A stretch of DNA of 64,000 bases from an uncultured Clostridia bacterium (GCA_904419075.1 CAJFQM010000010.1:1-64000), one strand, 5' to 3'; counted from the first letter of the stretch, positions 23,910 through 32,987 are shown. Notes: generated from the letters alone by a model not told the origin. A program made the numbers and translations.

Positions 23910-24647
23910 ATGCTAAAAAGTAAAGGTTTTTTGAAAAATGCGCTTACGGCAGTCGAGGCGCCGATTTGCGCGGTTTGTCTGATTTGCGCTTTGGCGCTTT
24001 TGGACTTCGGGACGACGGCGGAGGCCGAGGAGGAAGCGAAAAGCGTCGTCTAGTCCGACTTTTCTTCCGTTCCGTCCGATCGGGAGGTATATGAAAAAAC
24101 GGATATGTACGAAAAACATACGACGGAGGTGAATGACGACGGAACCGTTTCGGTCAAATCGATTAATATTTCGGGTGACCACATGACTTCGAGTGATAAA
24201 TATTACGGTCTTACATATCTTCTCGGCGATGGAACTTGGACGGATTTCACGTTTACGATTACGTTCAAAATGACCAACGCCGAAGATGCGCGGCGTTGGT
24301 TGGGCGCCGTATATCATATGAATTTCAATACGGAAAGATATATGACGGGATATATCATGAACTATCGTTACAGCGGAGCTTCGGTTTCCTCGGCGGTGAC
24401 GTACGAAAGGCTGTTTCTCGATGATGCAGAAGGGAACGGAAAACCTTTGAGCGACGGGAAATATCATACCATGAAAATCGTCATGGAAGGAACGACGGCG
24501 AAGTATTATATGGACGGCACTCTGATAAAGACGTTCGATACGACGACGAAAAACGGCAGTCTCGGCGGAGAGTTGGCGAGCGGCGGCTTTGCTTTGATTA
24601 TCAACGGAAAGTATTATTTAACCGTCATAAGGATAGCCTGCGGATAA
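23910..24647 (+). pseudogene. Secreted concanavalin-like (LamG/DUF1080-type) protein broken by TAG
   Basis: An ATG at 23910 with a strong RBS (GAGGAGGA) starts a signal-peptide-like N-terminus (ALTAVEAPICAVCLICALAL, then TTAEAEEEA). The frame meets TAG at 24051-24053 (codon 48) but stays open in the same frame to TAA at 24645-24647. The continuation is a beta-sandwich (SDKYYGLTYLLGDGTWTDFT, then KYHTMKIVMEGTTAKYYMDG) like the lectin modules in the other surface proteins. It ends abruptly after GGFALIINGKYYL, overlapping the convergent ArsR gene by 34 bp, so the C-terminus may be lost too. A TAG is also used as a normal stop at 56672, so genome-wide recoding is unlikely. Promoter and RBS still look intact, suggesting recent inactivation. 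Confidence 0.7.
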
Positions 24648-25504
24648 TCTCCGAAATTTTTTCCGAATAAATTCAGACCGCCTTTATGCAGGGCATCTTC
24701 CTTGACGCCCAAGGTAAATTTGACGGCGTTGTCCGAATATAGATTCAAATCTTTGAAAGTTAATTTGTTATGGATAAATATATTGTCCATATATACGCCG
24801 TTTTTATTGACGGTTATCTTTTTCCAGAATCCGAACTGCGTGCTCGTCATCGGCCAATATTCGGGCGTATAACGTCCGCGGCGGCCGCCGAAATCCCCCG
24901 GAGAGGTAAAAGTAATAACTTCTATATCGTTGATATAAACGGTAATATCGCTGGGCCAGTTATTGTTATAGAAGAATGTTTCGGAACAGATTTCAAAACC
25001 GAATGTGATTTCGTCGCATTCGTGATGAGAAAGCGGAGCGGCGGGAAAGTTATAGCTGATGACTCCCGTATGGAACCAAATACATTCCGCCTGAATCCGT
25101 TCGGGGGAAAAGAAAACTCTCGGATCGTCAAAAGGGAGAGAAAATTCGTTTGATTTACCAGCCATGCCGCAGGGCGGTTTTATATGACAATGGGAAAACA
25201 TACCGACGGGCATTTCCACCGTATATTCCTTTTCCTGCTCTTTTTCCGGATTCGGGGCGTATAACGAAATTGTATATTCTGTCGCGAGCTGCGTACAAAA
25301 TTTCGTATGCCCTTTCATTCCGGGTTGATAATTGACAAATACGAGCTGAGCTTCCGCCAAAACGTCGATATGCCTGGAAACGCTGGAAACCGGAATATGA
25401 AGCTCTTGGGAAAGGTCGGAAAGATATTTCGGGTGGTTGAGCAGGCTTTTCAGAATCCGTACTCGTTCCGGCGAAGCAAGGGCGCGGCTGACTTTGCAGA
25501 TCAT
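24614..25504 (-). CDS. ArsR-type regulator with large C-terminal beta domain
   Basis: A 296-residue protein. The N-terminal winged helix (about 1-75) has the ArsR pattern ALASPERVRILKSLLNHPKY and SQELHIPVSSVSRHIDVLAE, without a metal-binding cysteine motif. About 200 residues of predicted beta structure follow, resembling a carbohydrate-binding sandwich (FGFEICSETFFYNNNWPSDI, DIEVITFTSPGDFGGRRGRY). I chose the ATG at 25504, with AAGGAT seven bases upstream. A longer reading from 25582 would start only six bases after the transcription start predicted by the promoter at 25595-25623. Its position next to GH2 and AraC genes suggests it senses a sugar and regulates this locus; the ligand role of the C-terminus is inference. 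Confidence 0.8.
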   Translation of the reverse strand: MICKVSRALASPERVRILKSLLNHPKYLSDLSQELHIPVSSVSRHIDVLAEAQLVFVNYQPGMKGHTKFCTQLATEYTISLYAPNPEKEQEKEYTVEMPVGMFSHCHIKPPCGMAGKSNEFSLPFDDPRVFFSPERIQAECIWFHTGVISYNFPAAPLSHHECDEITFGFEICSETFFYNNNWPSDITVYINDIEVITFTSPGDFGGRRGRYTPEYWPMTSTQFGFWKKITVNKNGVYMDNIFIHNKLTFKDLNLYSDNAVKFTLGVKEDALHKGGLNLFGKNFGDYPQAILMTVK

Positions 25505-25594
25505 ATTGTGATCCTTGGAATTATTCACATATAAAACTATATTTTTATTAAAATTGATTACATCGTTCAAATTTGTTTTCATCCTTTTTTATAA

Positions 25595-25623
25595 AGTATA
25601 ATCGTAAAAACGGAAAAAGTCAA
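25595..25623 (-). promoter_or_regulatory. Promoter of the ArsR-type gene
   Basis: On the minus strand TTGACT (25618-25623) and TATACT (25595-25600) are 17 bp apart. The predicted start of transcription near 25588 leaves no room for an RBS before the ATG at 25582, which favours the start at 25504. Confidence 0.75.
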
Positions 25624-25770
25624 CCATAAATTATTTATTTTTCAAAAATTAGGAAACGAGGAGGTTGGGAGACCGGAAGAATCAATTTCTTTCCATTTCC
25701 TTTTCCGCTTTTTGAAAAATATAACGCAACAAATCGCCGATTTTCGGAAAGCTCTTCGCTTTGATTTTTT

Positions 25771-25799
25771 CGTGATACCGTGTTATAATATTTACAGAA
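25771..25799 (+). promoter_or_regulatory. Promoter of the GH2 gene
   Basis: TTGATT at 25771-25776 and TATAAT at 25794-25799, spacer 17 bp, with an extended -10 TGT. It diverges from the ArsR promoter about 150 bp away. Confidence 0.75.
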
Positions 25800-25818
25800 A
25801 TTTATCGTAGGTGATGTT

Positions 25819-27567
25819 ATGAAAAGAACGGAATTTCCCGATCCGCAGAGACGGAGAAAAAATTGGCAATGTCTGAACGGCACATGGGAGTTTGAAATCG
25901 ATAATGAGAAAGACGGATTTTCCCGCGGGCTTTTACATCATAAATTGGCTTCGAAAATAGAAGTTCCTTTTTCTCCCGAATGCAAACTTTCGGGCGTGCA
26001 ACATACCGATTTTATTCGCGCCTGTTGGTATCGACGGACGTTTACCGTTCCTGAGCAAAACAGGAAGGGGCGTATAATGCTCTGTTTCGGCGCGGTGGAT
26101 TTCGAGGCGAAAGTATACGTGAACGGCACGTTTGTCGGCGGACATCGCGGCGGCTATACACCGTTTTCTTTCGATATAACGGAATGGGCGGATAGGGAGG
26201 AAAACGAAGTCGTCGTATATGTGGAAGACGATGTTTCCGCAAATTTGCCGAGCGGAAAACAGTCTCCCAGAAGAGAATCCTTCGGTTGTTTTTATACGCG
26301 CACCACGGGAATATGGCAAAGCGTATATCTGGAATTTACTCCCGAGGAATATATTCGTTCTTTTCGCTTTTATCCCGATGCAGAACGGGGACGGGTCGAA
26401 ATCGAAACCCTTACGGTCGGAAAAGGAAAAATACGTGCAGAGGTCTTTTACGACGGACGGCTTGTCGGACAGGCGGAAGCAAACGAATATTTCAGAAATC
26501 GTCTCGGCATCGCATTGAGCGAAAAGCATCTTTGGGAAGCCGGCAGGGGCGGTTTGTATGATGTCAGGCTGATTTTCGGAGAGGATATCGTAGAAAGTTA
26601 TTTCGGTCTGCGGAGCGCCGAATACAGAGAAGGTAAATTTTTGCTCAACGGCAAATCGGTATTTCAGCGTTTTGCCCTCGCGCAAGGGTATTACCCCGCG
26701 GGAGTATATACTCCCGCTTCTGTATCGGAAATGGAAAAAGACATCGATATTGCGACCGAGTTCGGTTTCAACGGACTGCGTCTTCATCAGAAAGTGTTTG
26801 ATCCGTATTTTTTATATCTCTGCGACAAACGGGGAATCATGGTCTGGGGGGAATTTCCCGGATGGGGCGTAAGATATTCCGACCTTGAAGGGCTGGGCGA
26901 ATTTTTAACGGAGTGGAGAGAGGTCCTGGAACGAGATTTCAATCGTCCGTCGATCATTACCTGGTGTCCGCTGAACGAAACTTGGGAAGATTTGGACGAC
27001 AGCGGAAAGACGCGCGACGTTCGGTTTGTGGATATTGTTTATGATTTTACGAAGAAACTGGATCCCACGAGGCCTTGTATAGACGTCTCGGGCGGGTATC
27101 ACGGAAAAAATACGGATTTGTTCGATTATCACGATTACGGAAACATCGAGGGACTGACGGCCGTAATAGAAAAACTTGAAAGGGAAAATGAACTGTACGT
27201 CGATAAACTGTACGCAAAAGGGGAACGTCGTTTTTATAGAGACGGTGAGGCGGTCAATCTGAGCGAATACGGCGGAATGACGATAGGCGATAACGTCAAA
27301 ACGGAGATTACCGACTGCGTACAGGAGACGAACGCATGGGGATACGATACATCGCCCAGCGAACAAGTATTTACGGAAAAATATATAGAAATGACAAGAC
27401 GCATAGCGGACTGTAAAAAGATATCCGGATGCTGCTATACACAGCTTTACGATGTGGAACAGGAACAAAACGGACTTGTGACGTATGACAGACGGCATAA
27501 ACTTTCCGAAGAAAACAGAAAGAAAATAGCGGAATGCAACAGGCGCAAGGCCGCGATAGAAGATTAA
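25819..27567 (+). CDS. Glycoside hydrolase family 2 (beta-galactosidase/glucuronidase-like)
   Basis: A 582-residue cytoplasmic GH2 enzyme. An N-terminal jelly-roll sugar-binding domain (about 1-165; NGTWEFEIDN, then ACWYRRTF and TTGIWQSVYLE) and a short Ig-like domain (about 166-260) precede a TIM barrel (about 261-582). The acid/base Glu387 lies in PLNETW and the nucleophile Glu483 in LSEYGG. The late CYTQLYDVEQEQNGLVTYDR segment is typical of the shorter GH2 group without the C-terminal LacZ domains. Family members cleave beta-galactosides, beta-glucuronides or beta-mannosides; the sequence does not decide which. It has its own promoter, and a 20-bp terminator hairpin follows, so it is monocistronic. 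The divergent ArsR-type protein is the likely regulator. Confidence 0.9.
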   Translation: MKRTEFPDPQRRRKNWQCLNGTWEFEIDNEKDGFSRGLLHHKLASKIEVPFSPECKLSGVQHTDFIRACWYRRTFTVPEQNRKGRIMLCFGAVDFEAKVYVNGTFVGGHRGGYTPFSFDITEWADREENEVVVYVEDDVSANLPSGKQSPRRESFGCFYTRTTGIWQSVYLEFTPEEYIRSFRFYPDAERGRVEIETLTVGKGKIRAEVFYDGRLVGQAEANEYFRNRLGIALSEKHLWEAGRGGLYDVRLIFGEDIVESYFGLRSAEYREGKFLLNGKSVFQRFALAQGYYPAGVYTPASVSEMEKDIDIATEFGFNGLRLHQKVFDPYFLYLCDKRGIMVWGEFPGWGVRYSDLEGLGEFLTEWREVLERDFNRPSIITWCPLNETWEDLDDSGKTRDVRFVDIVYDFTKKLDPTRPCIDVSGGYHGKNTDLFDYHDYGNIEGLTAVIEKLERENELYVDKLYAKGERRFYRDGEAVNLSEYGGMTIGDNVKTEITDCVQETNAWGYDTSPSEQVFTEKYIEMTRRIADCKKISGCCYTQLYDVEQEQNGLVTYDRRHKLSEENRKKIAECNRRKAAIED

Positions 27568-27620
27568 ACTGACAAACTCATCCAATCCGCAAAATTTTAC
27601 GAAAATATAATGAAAACAAT

Positions 27621-27665
27621 GCGCAAAAAGAACGGGCAAGATTTTCTTGCCCGTTCTTTTTGCGC
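27621..27665 (+). terminator. Terminator after the GH2 gene
   Basis: A 20-bp perfect stem, 27621-27640 with 27646-27665, with T5 inside the right arm and A5 in the left, so it works in either direction. Confidence 0.9.
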
Positions 27666-27810
27666 TTGAAAGGACGGATGGAAAATCAATGCTTCTTTTT
27701 CAATTAAAGCGATACAGGTAAGCGATGACGTCAAAGAAAAATCGTTTGGGAAAAAGGCGGAAGTTTTATCTCACGGGGGGAATCTCCGCAATTTATCCAT
27801 GAAATATTGT

Positions 27811-27839
27811 TTGATTTTTATTCGGGGTTATGATATAAT
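27811..27839 (+). promoter_or_regulatory. Promoter of the AraC gene
   Basis: TTGATT at 27811-27816 and TATAAT at 27834-27839, spacer 17 bp, extended -10 TGA. The rest of the 27568-27874 gap holds the GH2 terminator and nothing else recognised. Confidence 0.75.
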
Positions 27840-27874
27840 GACGACCATAAAATTCAAAAAAGCGGAGAATTTAT

Positions 27875-28684
27875 ATGGATTATAAAACGGGTATCTTAAA
27901 TTTGTCGTACGATATTACTTTTCAGGACGTTTCGATTATCGTAAAAAAGCACGAATCAAAAAGCTTTTTTTACAAAAGTTTGAGACGTATCGATTACGGA
28001 TTTATTTACATTACGAGCGGAAACGGAGTATATTCGGATTCAGAAAACGGAGAAATCAGAATCGCGGAAGGAAGTCTGCTCATTTTGGAACAGGACAGCA
28101 CTTATGACATACGTGCGGACGGAGAAAATTTTTCTTATATAACGACGGCTTTTCATGTGGCGCCGACCAATATTTTTCGTACCATGAATATTCCCGTACA
28201 TATCGCTTTCGGAAACGTTTCGGTATGGAACAGATATTTTGACCGTTTGCTGAAAACATGGCAGGCGCGTTCTCAATTTTACATGATTGAAACGAAGATT
28301 GTTCTGAACGAAATCATGCTGGAAGTCTTGAAGTATTGTTCGAATAAAGACAGTTCGAGCAAGGGCCGCATCACGGCGGCGATCGAATACATCAATAAAA
28401 ACTGTTCAGAAAAAATTTCCATCGAAGAATTGGCGAGATTGTGCGCGATGAGCCCGTCGTATTTCAGGAAATTGTTTACGGAAGAAGTGGGCATGTCTCC
28501 GATAAAATACAGAGACGTGGTTCGTATCGACAAAGCGAAAAGCCTGTTGACGAGCGAACTTTTCAACGTGACCGAGGTTGCGGAAGAATTGGGGTTTTGC
28601 GATATTTATCATTTCAGTAAAGAATTCAAAAAATATACGGGGATCAGTCCTTTGGAATATAAAAAGCAGATTTTTGGAAGATAA
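27875..28684 (+). CDS. AraC family transcriptional regulator
   Basis: A 269-residue regulator. The N-terminal cupin-like sensing domain (about 10-150) includes YGFIYITSGNGVYSDSENGE. The C-terminal AraC double helix-turn-helix (about 165-265) has the expected patterns: CSEKISIEELARLCAMSPSY in the first, and VTEVAEELGFCDIYHFSKEF with KKYTGISPLEYKK in the second. Such proteins usually activate carbohydrate genes when a sugar binds. It precedes the DUF5107 gene of the second glycan locus by 133 bp on the same strand and is its likely activator. RBS is GGAG about 10 bp before the ATG at 27875. Confidence 0.9.
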   Translation: MDYKTGILNLSYDITFQDVSIIVKKHESKSFFYKSLRRIDYGFIYITSGNGVYSDSENGEIRIAEGSLLILEQDSTYDIRADGENFSYITTAFHVAPTNIFRTMNIPVHIAFGNVSVWNRYFDRLLKTWQARSQFYMIETKIVLNEIMLEVLKYCSNKDSSSKGRITAAIEYINKNCSEKISIEELARLCAMSPSYFRKLFTEEVGMSPIKYRDVVRIDKAKSLLTSELFNVTEVAEELGFCDIYHFSKEFKKYTGISPLEYKKQIFGR

Positions 28685-28763
28685 AGATTGGAAAAAGCGG
28701 TAAAAAAAGTAAAATCCGGGTCAAAAAAGAGCGAATTATACAAATTTAAGAGCAGATAAAACA

Positions 28764-28792
28764 TTTACTATTCCTGAATTAAGTTGTATGAT
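28764..28792 (+). promoter_or_regulatory. Promoter of the second glycan locus
   Basis: TTTACT at 28764-28769 and TATGAT at 28787-28792, spacer 17 bp. Both boxes deviate from consensus, consistent with an activator-dependent promoter. Confidence 0.65.
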
Positions 28793-28817
28793 ATGGGGGA
28801 AGAGGTAAGGAAACGAT

Positions 28818-30809
28818 ATGCTGAAATTTGAAAAAATTGTTATTCCCACGTCCGATTTGGGTGAGGAAAATCCCCTTGCGGATATCAAGAATATCAATTA
28901 TATCCATGCAGGATATAAACTGAGTCCCGAGGCAGAGCATTACCGCCCCGCGCATTTGGGAGAAGGAATGATTTCCACGATGCTTCCCTACTTACAGCAG
29001 GACGGCTACGGCCGGGCGCTTTATCTCAAAAGCTATACGGCCGCAATTCTCGAAAACGAAAATCTGAAAGCTGTTTTTCTACCCGAACTCGGCGGCCGTT
29101 TATGGTCGTTGTACGATAAGGTGGCGGGACGCGAACTGTTATATAAAAACGAAACGATTCATTTCGGAAATCTGTCTCTCCGCAATGCGTGGTTCTGCGG
29201 CGGAGTGGAATGGAATGTTTCCATAAAAGGGCATAATCCGTTGACTTGTTCTCCCGTATTTGCCGCCGTGCTGGAAAAAGACGGGGAAAGCGGATTGCGG
29301 TTGTATGAATTTGAAAGGAAGCGGGAAATTGTTTATTCGCTGGACGTTTGGCTTCCGAAGGGGGCGGAGTTCCTTCTCGTTCATACGAGGATAGAAAATA
29401 CCGACATAAAAGAAAAATATACCTATTGGTGGTCGAACATTGCCGTTCCGCAAACGGAAGGCTTGCGGATTGCCGTTCCCGCGGAAACGGCCTATGTCAG
29501 TACATATAGACGGGACGGATATTTTTTGGATTTCTGTAAGATGCCCCGTTATCAGGGAACGGATATAACGATTCCCGAAAAATCGTCGCAGTCCTATGAC
29601 TTTTTTTACAGGACGGAGAAACGGCAGAAGTATATAGCGGCGATCAATCCCGACGGATACGGTTTGTTGGAAACCTCCACGGAAGAACTTCAAGGCAGAA
29701 AACTTTTCGTCTGGGGACAAGGCAACGGCGGTAAAAATTGGAACGAATTCTTGACAAAGAAAGGGGATGCCTACGCAGAGATACAAGCGGGACTTGCGGA
29801 AACGCAGCTGGAACATTTAATCATTCCGCCTTCCTGTACGTGGGAATGGACGGAAGCGTTCTCTTCCGTTCGGTTGGAACGGTTTCCCGAATCCTATAAA
29901 GATTTTTGCGGGGAAACGGAAGAGGAAATTCGAAAAAAATATCCTCAGGGAATCTCCGCCGAATTGAAAAGGGCTTATTCCCGCTATAAAGACGCAAAGT
30001 TTGTCCGCGTTGTGTGCAACGGTTCGGGCTGGGGCGCGTTGAAAGAGCTGGAACGCAGTCGGGCGAAACAATCCCCGTTGAGCCGTTTTTGTATATTTCC
30101 TTCGGACACGCTTTCCGAAAAACAGAAACCGTTTATCTGCCTTTTGGAAAACGGGATTTTCCCCGAAGTAGCTCCCGATTGTCCGCCGAAAGCGTATTGC
30201 GTGACCGATGCCCTTAGAAACGCAATGAAACTTTCGGTAAATACCTCGCCGAACTGGACGGCCCTGTATCATTTCGGCGTCATGCTGTACGCGGCGGGCG
30301 AGACGGAAGCGGCGAGAGACGCTTGGGAAGAGTCGTTAAAACTTCGGGAAAATGCCTGGGCGTATCGGAATCTTGCCATGCTGTATCGAAACGAATACGG
30401 GGACAAAAAACGGGCGGCGGAACTGATGGAGAAAGCGGTCTCTTTGAAAAGAGATTGTAAAGCGCTTTGGATCGATTTCGCCGAGACCCTGCTCGGAGCC
30501 GGAGAATATTCCGAGTGGCTGGAACGGGAGCGGAAAATTCCGAAAAGTATTTCCGCAAACAGCAGATTGCAGATGTATAAAGCCATGTGTTTGCTTCGCC
30601 TGAATGAGCCGGAGAAAGCGGCGGAAATTATCGATGACAAATTTGTGTTAGAGGATGTCAAGGAAGGCGAATTTTCCATTTCGGCGCTTTGGAATGAAAT
30701 ATACGGCGCTATAATCGCGAAAAAATACAGATTGGCGGATAAAACCGAGATCCTTTTGGCTATGGAAAAGGAATATCCTTTGAGAAATCTGGATTTCAGA
30801 ATGCATTGA
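28818..30809 (+). CDS. DUF5107 and TPR-repeat protein
   Basis: A 663-residue cytoplasmic protein. The DUF5107 region (about 15-300) is a mutarotase-like beta-supersandwich with the family's hallmarks: NLKAVFLPELGGRLWSLYDK, LLYKNETIHFGNL and NAWFCGGVEWNVSIKGHNPL. The last third (about 450-640) contains tetratricopeptide-like helical repeats (NWTALYHFGVMLYAAGETEA, ENAWAYRNLAMLYRNEYGDK). DUF5107 proteins are frequently encoded in glycan loci, but I know of no firmly established reaction; an epimerase or lyase-like activity is speculative. First gene of the second locus, followed at 17 bp by the TIM-barrel gene. Confidence 0.85.
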   Translation: MLKFEKIVIPTSDLGEENPLADIKNINYIHAGYKLSPEAEHYRPAHLGEGMISTMLPYLQQDGYGRALYLKSYTAAILENENLKAVFLPELGGRLWSLYDKVAGRELLYKNETIHFGNLSLRNAWFCGGVEWNVSIKGHNPLTCSPVFAAVLEKDGESGLRLYEFERKREIVYSLDVWLPKGAEFLLVHTRIENTDIKEKYTYWWSNIAVPQTEGLRIAVPAETAYVSTYRRDGYFLDFCKMPRYQGTDITIPEKSSQSYDFFYRTEKRQKYIAAINPDGYGLLETSTEELQGRKLFVWGQGNGGKNWNEFLTKKGDAYAEIQAGLAETQLEHLIIPPSCTWEWTEAFSSVRLERFPESYKDFCGETEEEIRKKYPQGISAELKRAYSRYKDAKFVRVVCNGSGWGALKELERSRAKQSPLSRFCIFPSDTLSEKQKPFICLLENGIFPEVAPDCPPKAYCVTDALRNAMKLSVNTSPNWTALYHFGVMLYAAGETEAARDAWEESLKLRENAWAYRNLAMLYRNEYGDKKRAAELMEKAVSLKRDCKALWIDFAETLLGAGEYSEWLERERKIPKSISANSRLQMYKAMCLLRLNEPEKAAEIIDDKFVLEDVKEGEFSISALWNEIYGAIIAKKYRLADKTEILLAMEKEYPLRNLDFRMH

Positions 30810-30826
30810 AACGGGGAAGAGAGATT

Positions 30827-32833
30827 ATGAACGGTCAAAAAATCATACGGGACGGAAAAAGTTTTGCGGCGATTTGCCGAACGTCGGAATACGGATGGGA
30901 AAATTCTTTGCTTTTTAATTCGATAAAAGCGAACGGTGAGGAACTATTGGCTTCGCCCGTCCGCATATACGGCGAAGAAAACGGCAGGGTATTGGATTTC
31001 GGAACGGCGGAATGCTTTGCTGTGGAAAGGGATAACGAAACGAACCTTTGCTGTGCCGCCGAGTGCGGGAATTACATAATCGATACATCGATTTGCGTCG
31101 AAAATGACGGATGTTGTCAGATCGATTTGAAATTATTGCCGAGGGGAAAACGAGTGACCGAAGTTTTCGGCGTGGAAAAATATAAAAACGACGATTTGAA
31201 CTTAAATAAACTCGTTCTGGAAATTCCGCTGAAAACGGAAATGGCGACGCACTATCATTATTGGCCGCAGGAAACGAATTTTTCTCAACCCGTATGCGGG
31301 AGCGATAAACTCGACAAAGATTTATCCCTGCCTTTTAAGCCGTTGCTGTGGTTGGGAACGACGGAAAGAGGGCTTTGCTTTTTTTCCGACAGCGACGAAA
31401 ATTGGCAGCCCGAATCAAAGAAAGCGATAGAGGTTTTGCGGCGTGAAGAGTGTGTATTGCTCCGATTGAATTTACTCGGCGAAAAGCCGCACGGCTGGGT
31501 TCGCCGCGCCGACGAAAACGGAGAGGAATTTTTGCCCGCCTACGGATATATGCCCGTGACGTTCCGATTCGGCTTTCAGGCGACGCCCGTAAAAACATTT
31601 CCGAAAAATCCTTACGAAAACAAAAGCCTGCATATCGATTGTTTCAAAAAGATTTCGGGAAATTATCGCGATTACCTGTTTTCGGAACCGAAAGACGGAA
31701 AGGATAAAAACTATTTTGACCGAATGAAGCGGCTCGGAGTGACCTGCCTTTATCTTCATGAAAAATGGCACAGAATCCAGAACAGCGGCTACTATTCGGA
31801 CGACGAGGAAAAACAAACCGATGAAATCGTTTTTGAATGTAAAAAACGCGGGATAAAGGTAATTCCCTATTTCGGGTACGAAGTATCGACGCTTTCTCCC
31901 GATTGGAACGCAACCGCGCACGATTTAAGAAAAACGGAGGGCATGTACGAAAACGGCGGCGGGTGGTATCGCAATCCTCCTCAGCGGGATTATATCATGT
32001 GCTTCAACAGCCCTCAGGCGGATCGTATGGCGGACGACATCGCAAAGGTCGTCGAACGTTTCGGATTTGACGGAGTTTACTTGGACAGCGCGCTTTTTCC
32101 CGTGCCTTGTTTGAATGAGGCGCATGGCTGCGGTTACGAAAAAGACGGAAAGAGACACGTCACCTATCCCGTGACCGCGATTCGCCGATTTATGAAAAAA
32201 CTTCGGGAAATACTTCCGTCGGGCGCTTTGATAAATGTACATCTGAGCAACTGTTGCATGTTGCCTGCAATGAGCTTCTGCGACGGAATTTGGGACGGGG
32301 AGTTTATTCAGACACAGCTCAACCGCGAGGGGATTGAAAGACTTCCGAAGGGATTGATGCAGGCGGAATATACGGGACGGAATTTCGGGGTTCCGTATGA
32401 GTTCGTGGCCTATTCCCTGCCGAATTGGAGTTTTGAAAACGCGCTTTGCCTCGCCGTACCTCACGGGATTTTGCCCCGTCCGAACGATGCGGACGACGCG
32501 CTTTCCGTTATCGCACCCTATTGGGAAGCGTACGTACATTTCCCCGTTGCGCAGTCGGTTTGGCATCCGTACTGGAACAGCGGCCTGCCGATTTTTTCAA
32601 AAAACGATACGGTTAAATGCAGCTTCTACGAATATGAATCGTACGAGGGAAAGCACGAAAGGCTGCTTCTGTTCGGAAACTTTTCAAAAACGCCGAATAA
32701 AGCAACCCTGTCGGGAAAAATTTCTTATGCGAAATGCCTTACGGACGAAAGTGCGGCCGTATTGTGTAAAGACGGATTGGAGCTCCGATTGAAAAGCTAC
32801 GGCGCGGCCGTCGTTTATGCCGTTTTTGAATAA
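30827..32833 (+). CDS. DUF6067/GH123-like TIM-barrel protein, putative glycoside hydrolase
   Basis: A 668-residue cytoplasmic protein. The N-terminal half (about 1-260) is beta-rich and ends in MPVTFRFGFQATPVKTFP, a stretch typical of DUF6067 proteins. The C-terminal half (about 275-600) looks like a TIM barrel: VTCLYLHEKWHRIQNSGYYS, KRGIKVIPYFGYEVSTLSPD, RFGFDGVYLDSALF and ALINVHLSNC. The Asp in GVYLDS and the Glu in CDGIWDGEFIQTQL are candidate catalytic residues. The ATG at 30827 has GGGGAAGAGAG upstream; a TTG at 30806 overlapping the previous stop is less likely. Always co-transcribed here with the DUF5107 protein, so the two may act on the same sugar. Confidence 0.75.
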   Translation: MNGQKIIRDGKSFAAICRTSEYGWENSLLFNSIKANGEELLASPVRIYGEENGRVLDFGTAECFAVERDNETNLCCAAECGNYIIDTSICVENDGCCQIDLKLLPRGKRVTEVFGVEKYKNDDLNLNKLVLEIPLKTEMATHYHYWPQETNFSQPVCGSDKLDKDLSLPFKPLLWLGTTERGLCFFSDSDENWQPESKKAIEVLRREECVLLRLNLLGEKPHGWVRRADENGEEFLPAYGYMPVTFRFGFQATPVKTFPKNPYENKSLHIDCFKKISGNYRDYLFSEPKDGKDKNYFDRMKRLGVTCLYLHEKWHRIQNSGYYSDDEEKQTDEIVFECKKRGIKVIPYFGYEVSTLSPDWNATAHDLRKTEGMYENGGGWYRNPPQRDYIMCFNSPQADRMADDIAKVVERFGFDGVYLDSALFPVPCLNEAHGCGYEKDGKRHVTYPVTAIRRFMKKLREILPSGALINVHLSNCCMLPAMSFCDGIWDGEFIQTQLNREGIERLPKGLMQAEYTGRNFGVPYEFVAYSLPNWSFENALCLAVPHGILPRPNDADDALSVIAPYWEAYVHFPVAQSVWHPYWNSGLPIFSKNDTVKCSFYEYESYEGKHERLLLFGNFSKTPNKATLSGKISYAKCLTDESAAVLCKDGLELRLKSYGAAVVYAVFE

Positions 32834-32841
32834 AAAACGAG

Positions 32842-32887
32842 AAAAAGGCATGCCTTTTTGTTTGTCGGTTTCAGCGACAAACAAAAA
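32842..32887 (+). promoter_or_regulatory. Overlapping palindrome and hairpin before the binding-protein gene
   Basis: An 18-bp perfect palindrome (AAAAAGGCATGCCTTTTT, 32842-32859) shares its T-run with a 13-bp stem-loop (32855-32867 with 32875-32887, loop 7 nt). The two pairings exclude each other. The second stem has no long T-run after it. It may tune expression of the following importer relative to the enzymes upstream. Confidence 0.5.
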
Positions 32888-32987
32888 ACTTTATCGGATA
32901 AAGAAATAAAAAAATTACGAATCGTCCGTTTTTTCGATGCGAAAAGGAAGACGGCGTTTCGCAAAAAATAAAATCAGGAGGAATACC

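Noticed and set aside
24051..24053. Selenocysteine-, pyrrolysine- or suppressor-type recoding of TAG
   Set aside because: TAG is used as an ordinary stop at 56672 and no recoding element was seen, so a nonsense mutation is simpler. Kept as a finding to check.
25505..25582. 26-residue N-terminal extension of the ArsR-type protein
   Set aside because: The predicted transcript starts about six bases before that ATG and the purine-rich stretch abuts it. The internal ATG at 25504 has AAGGAT at normal spacing and starts at the expected place of the HTH.
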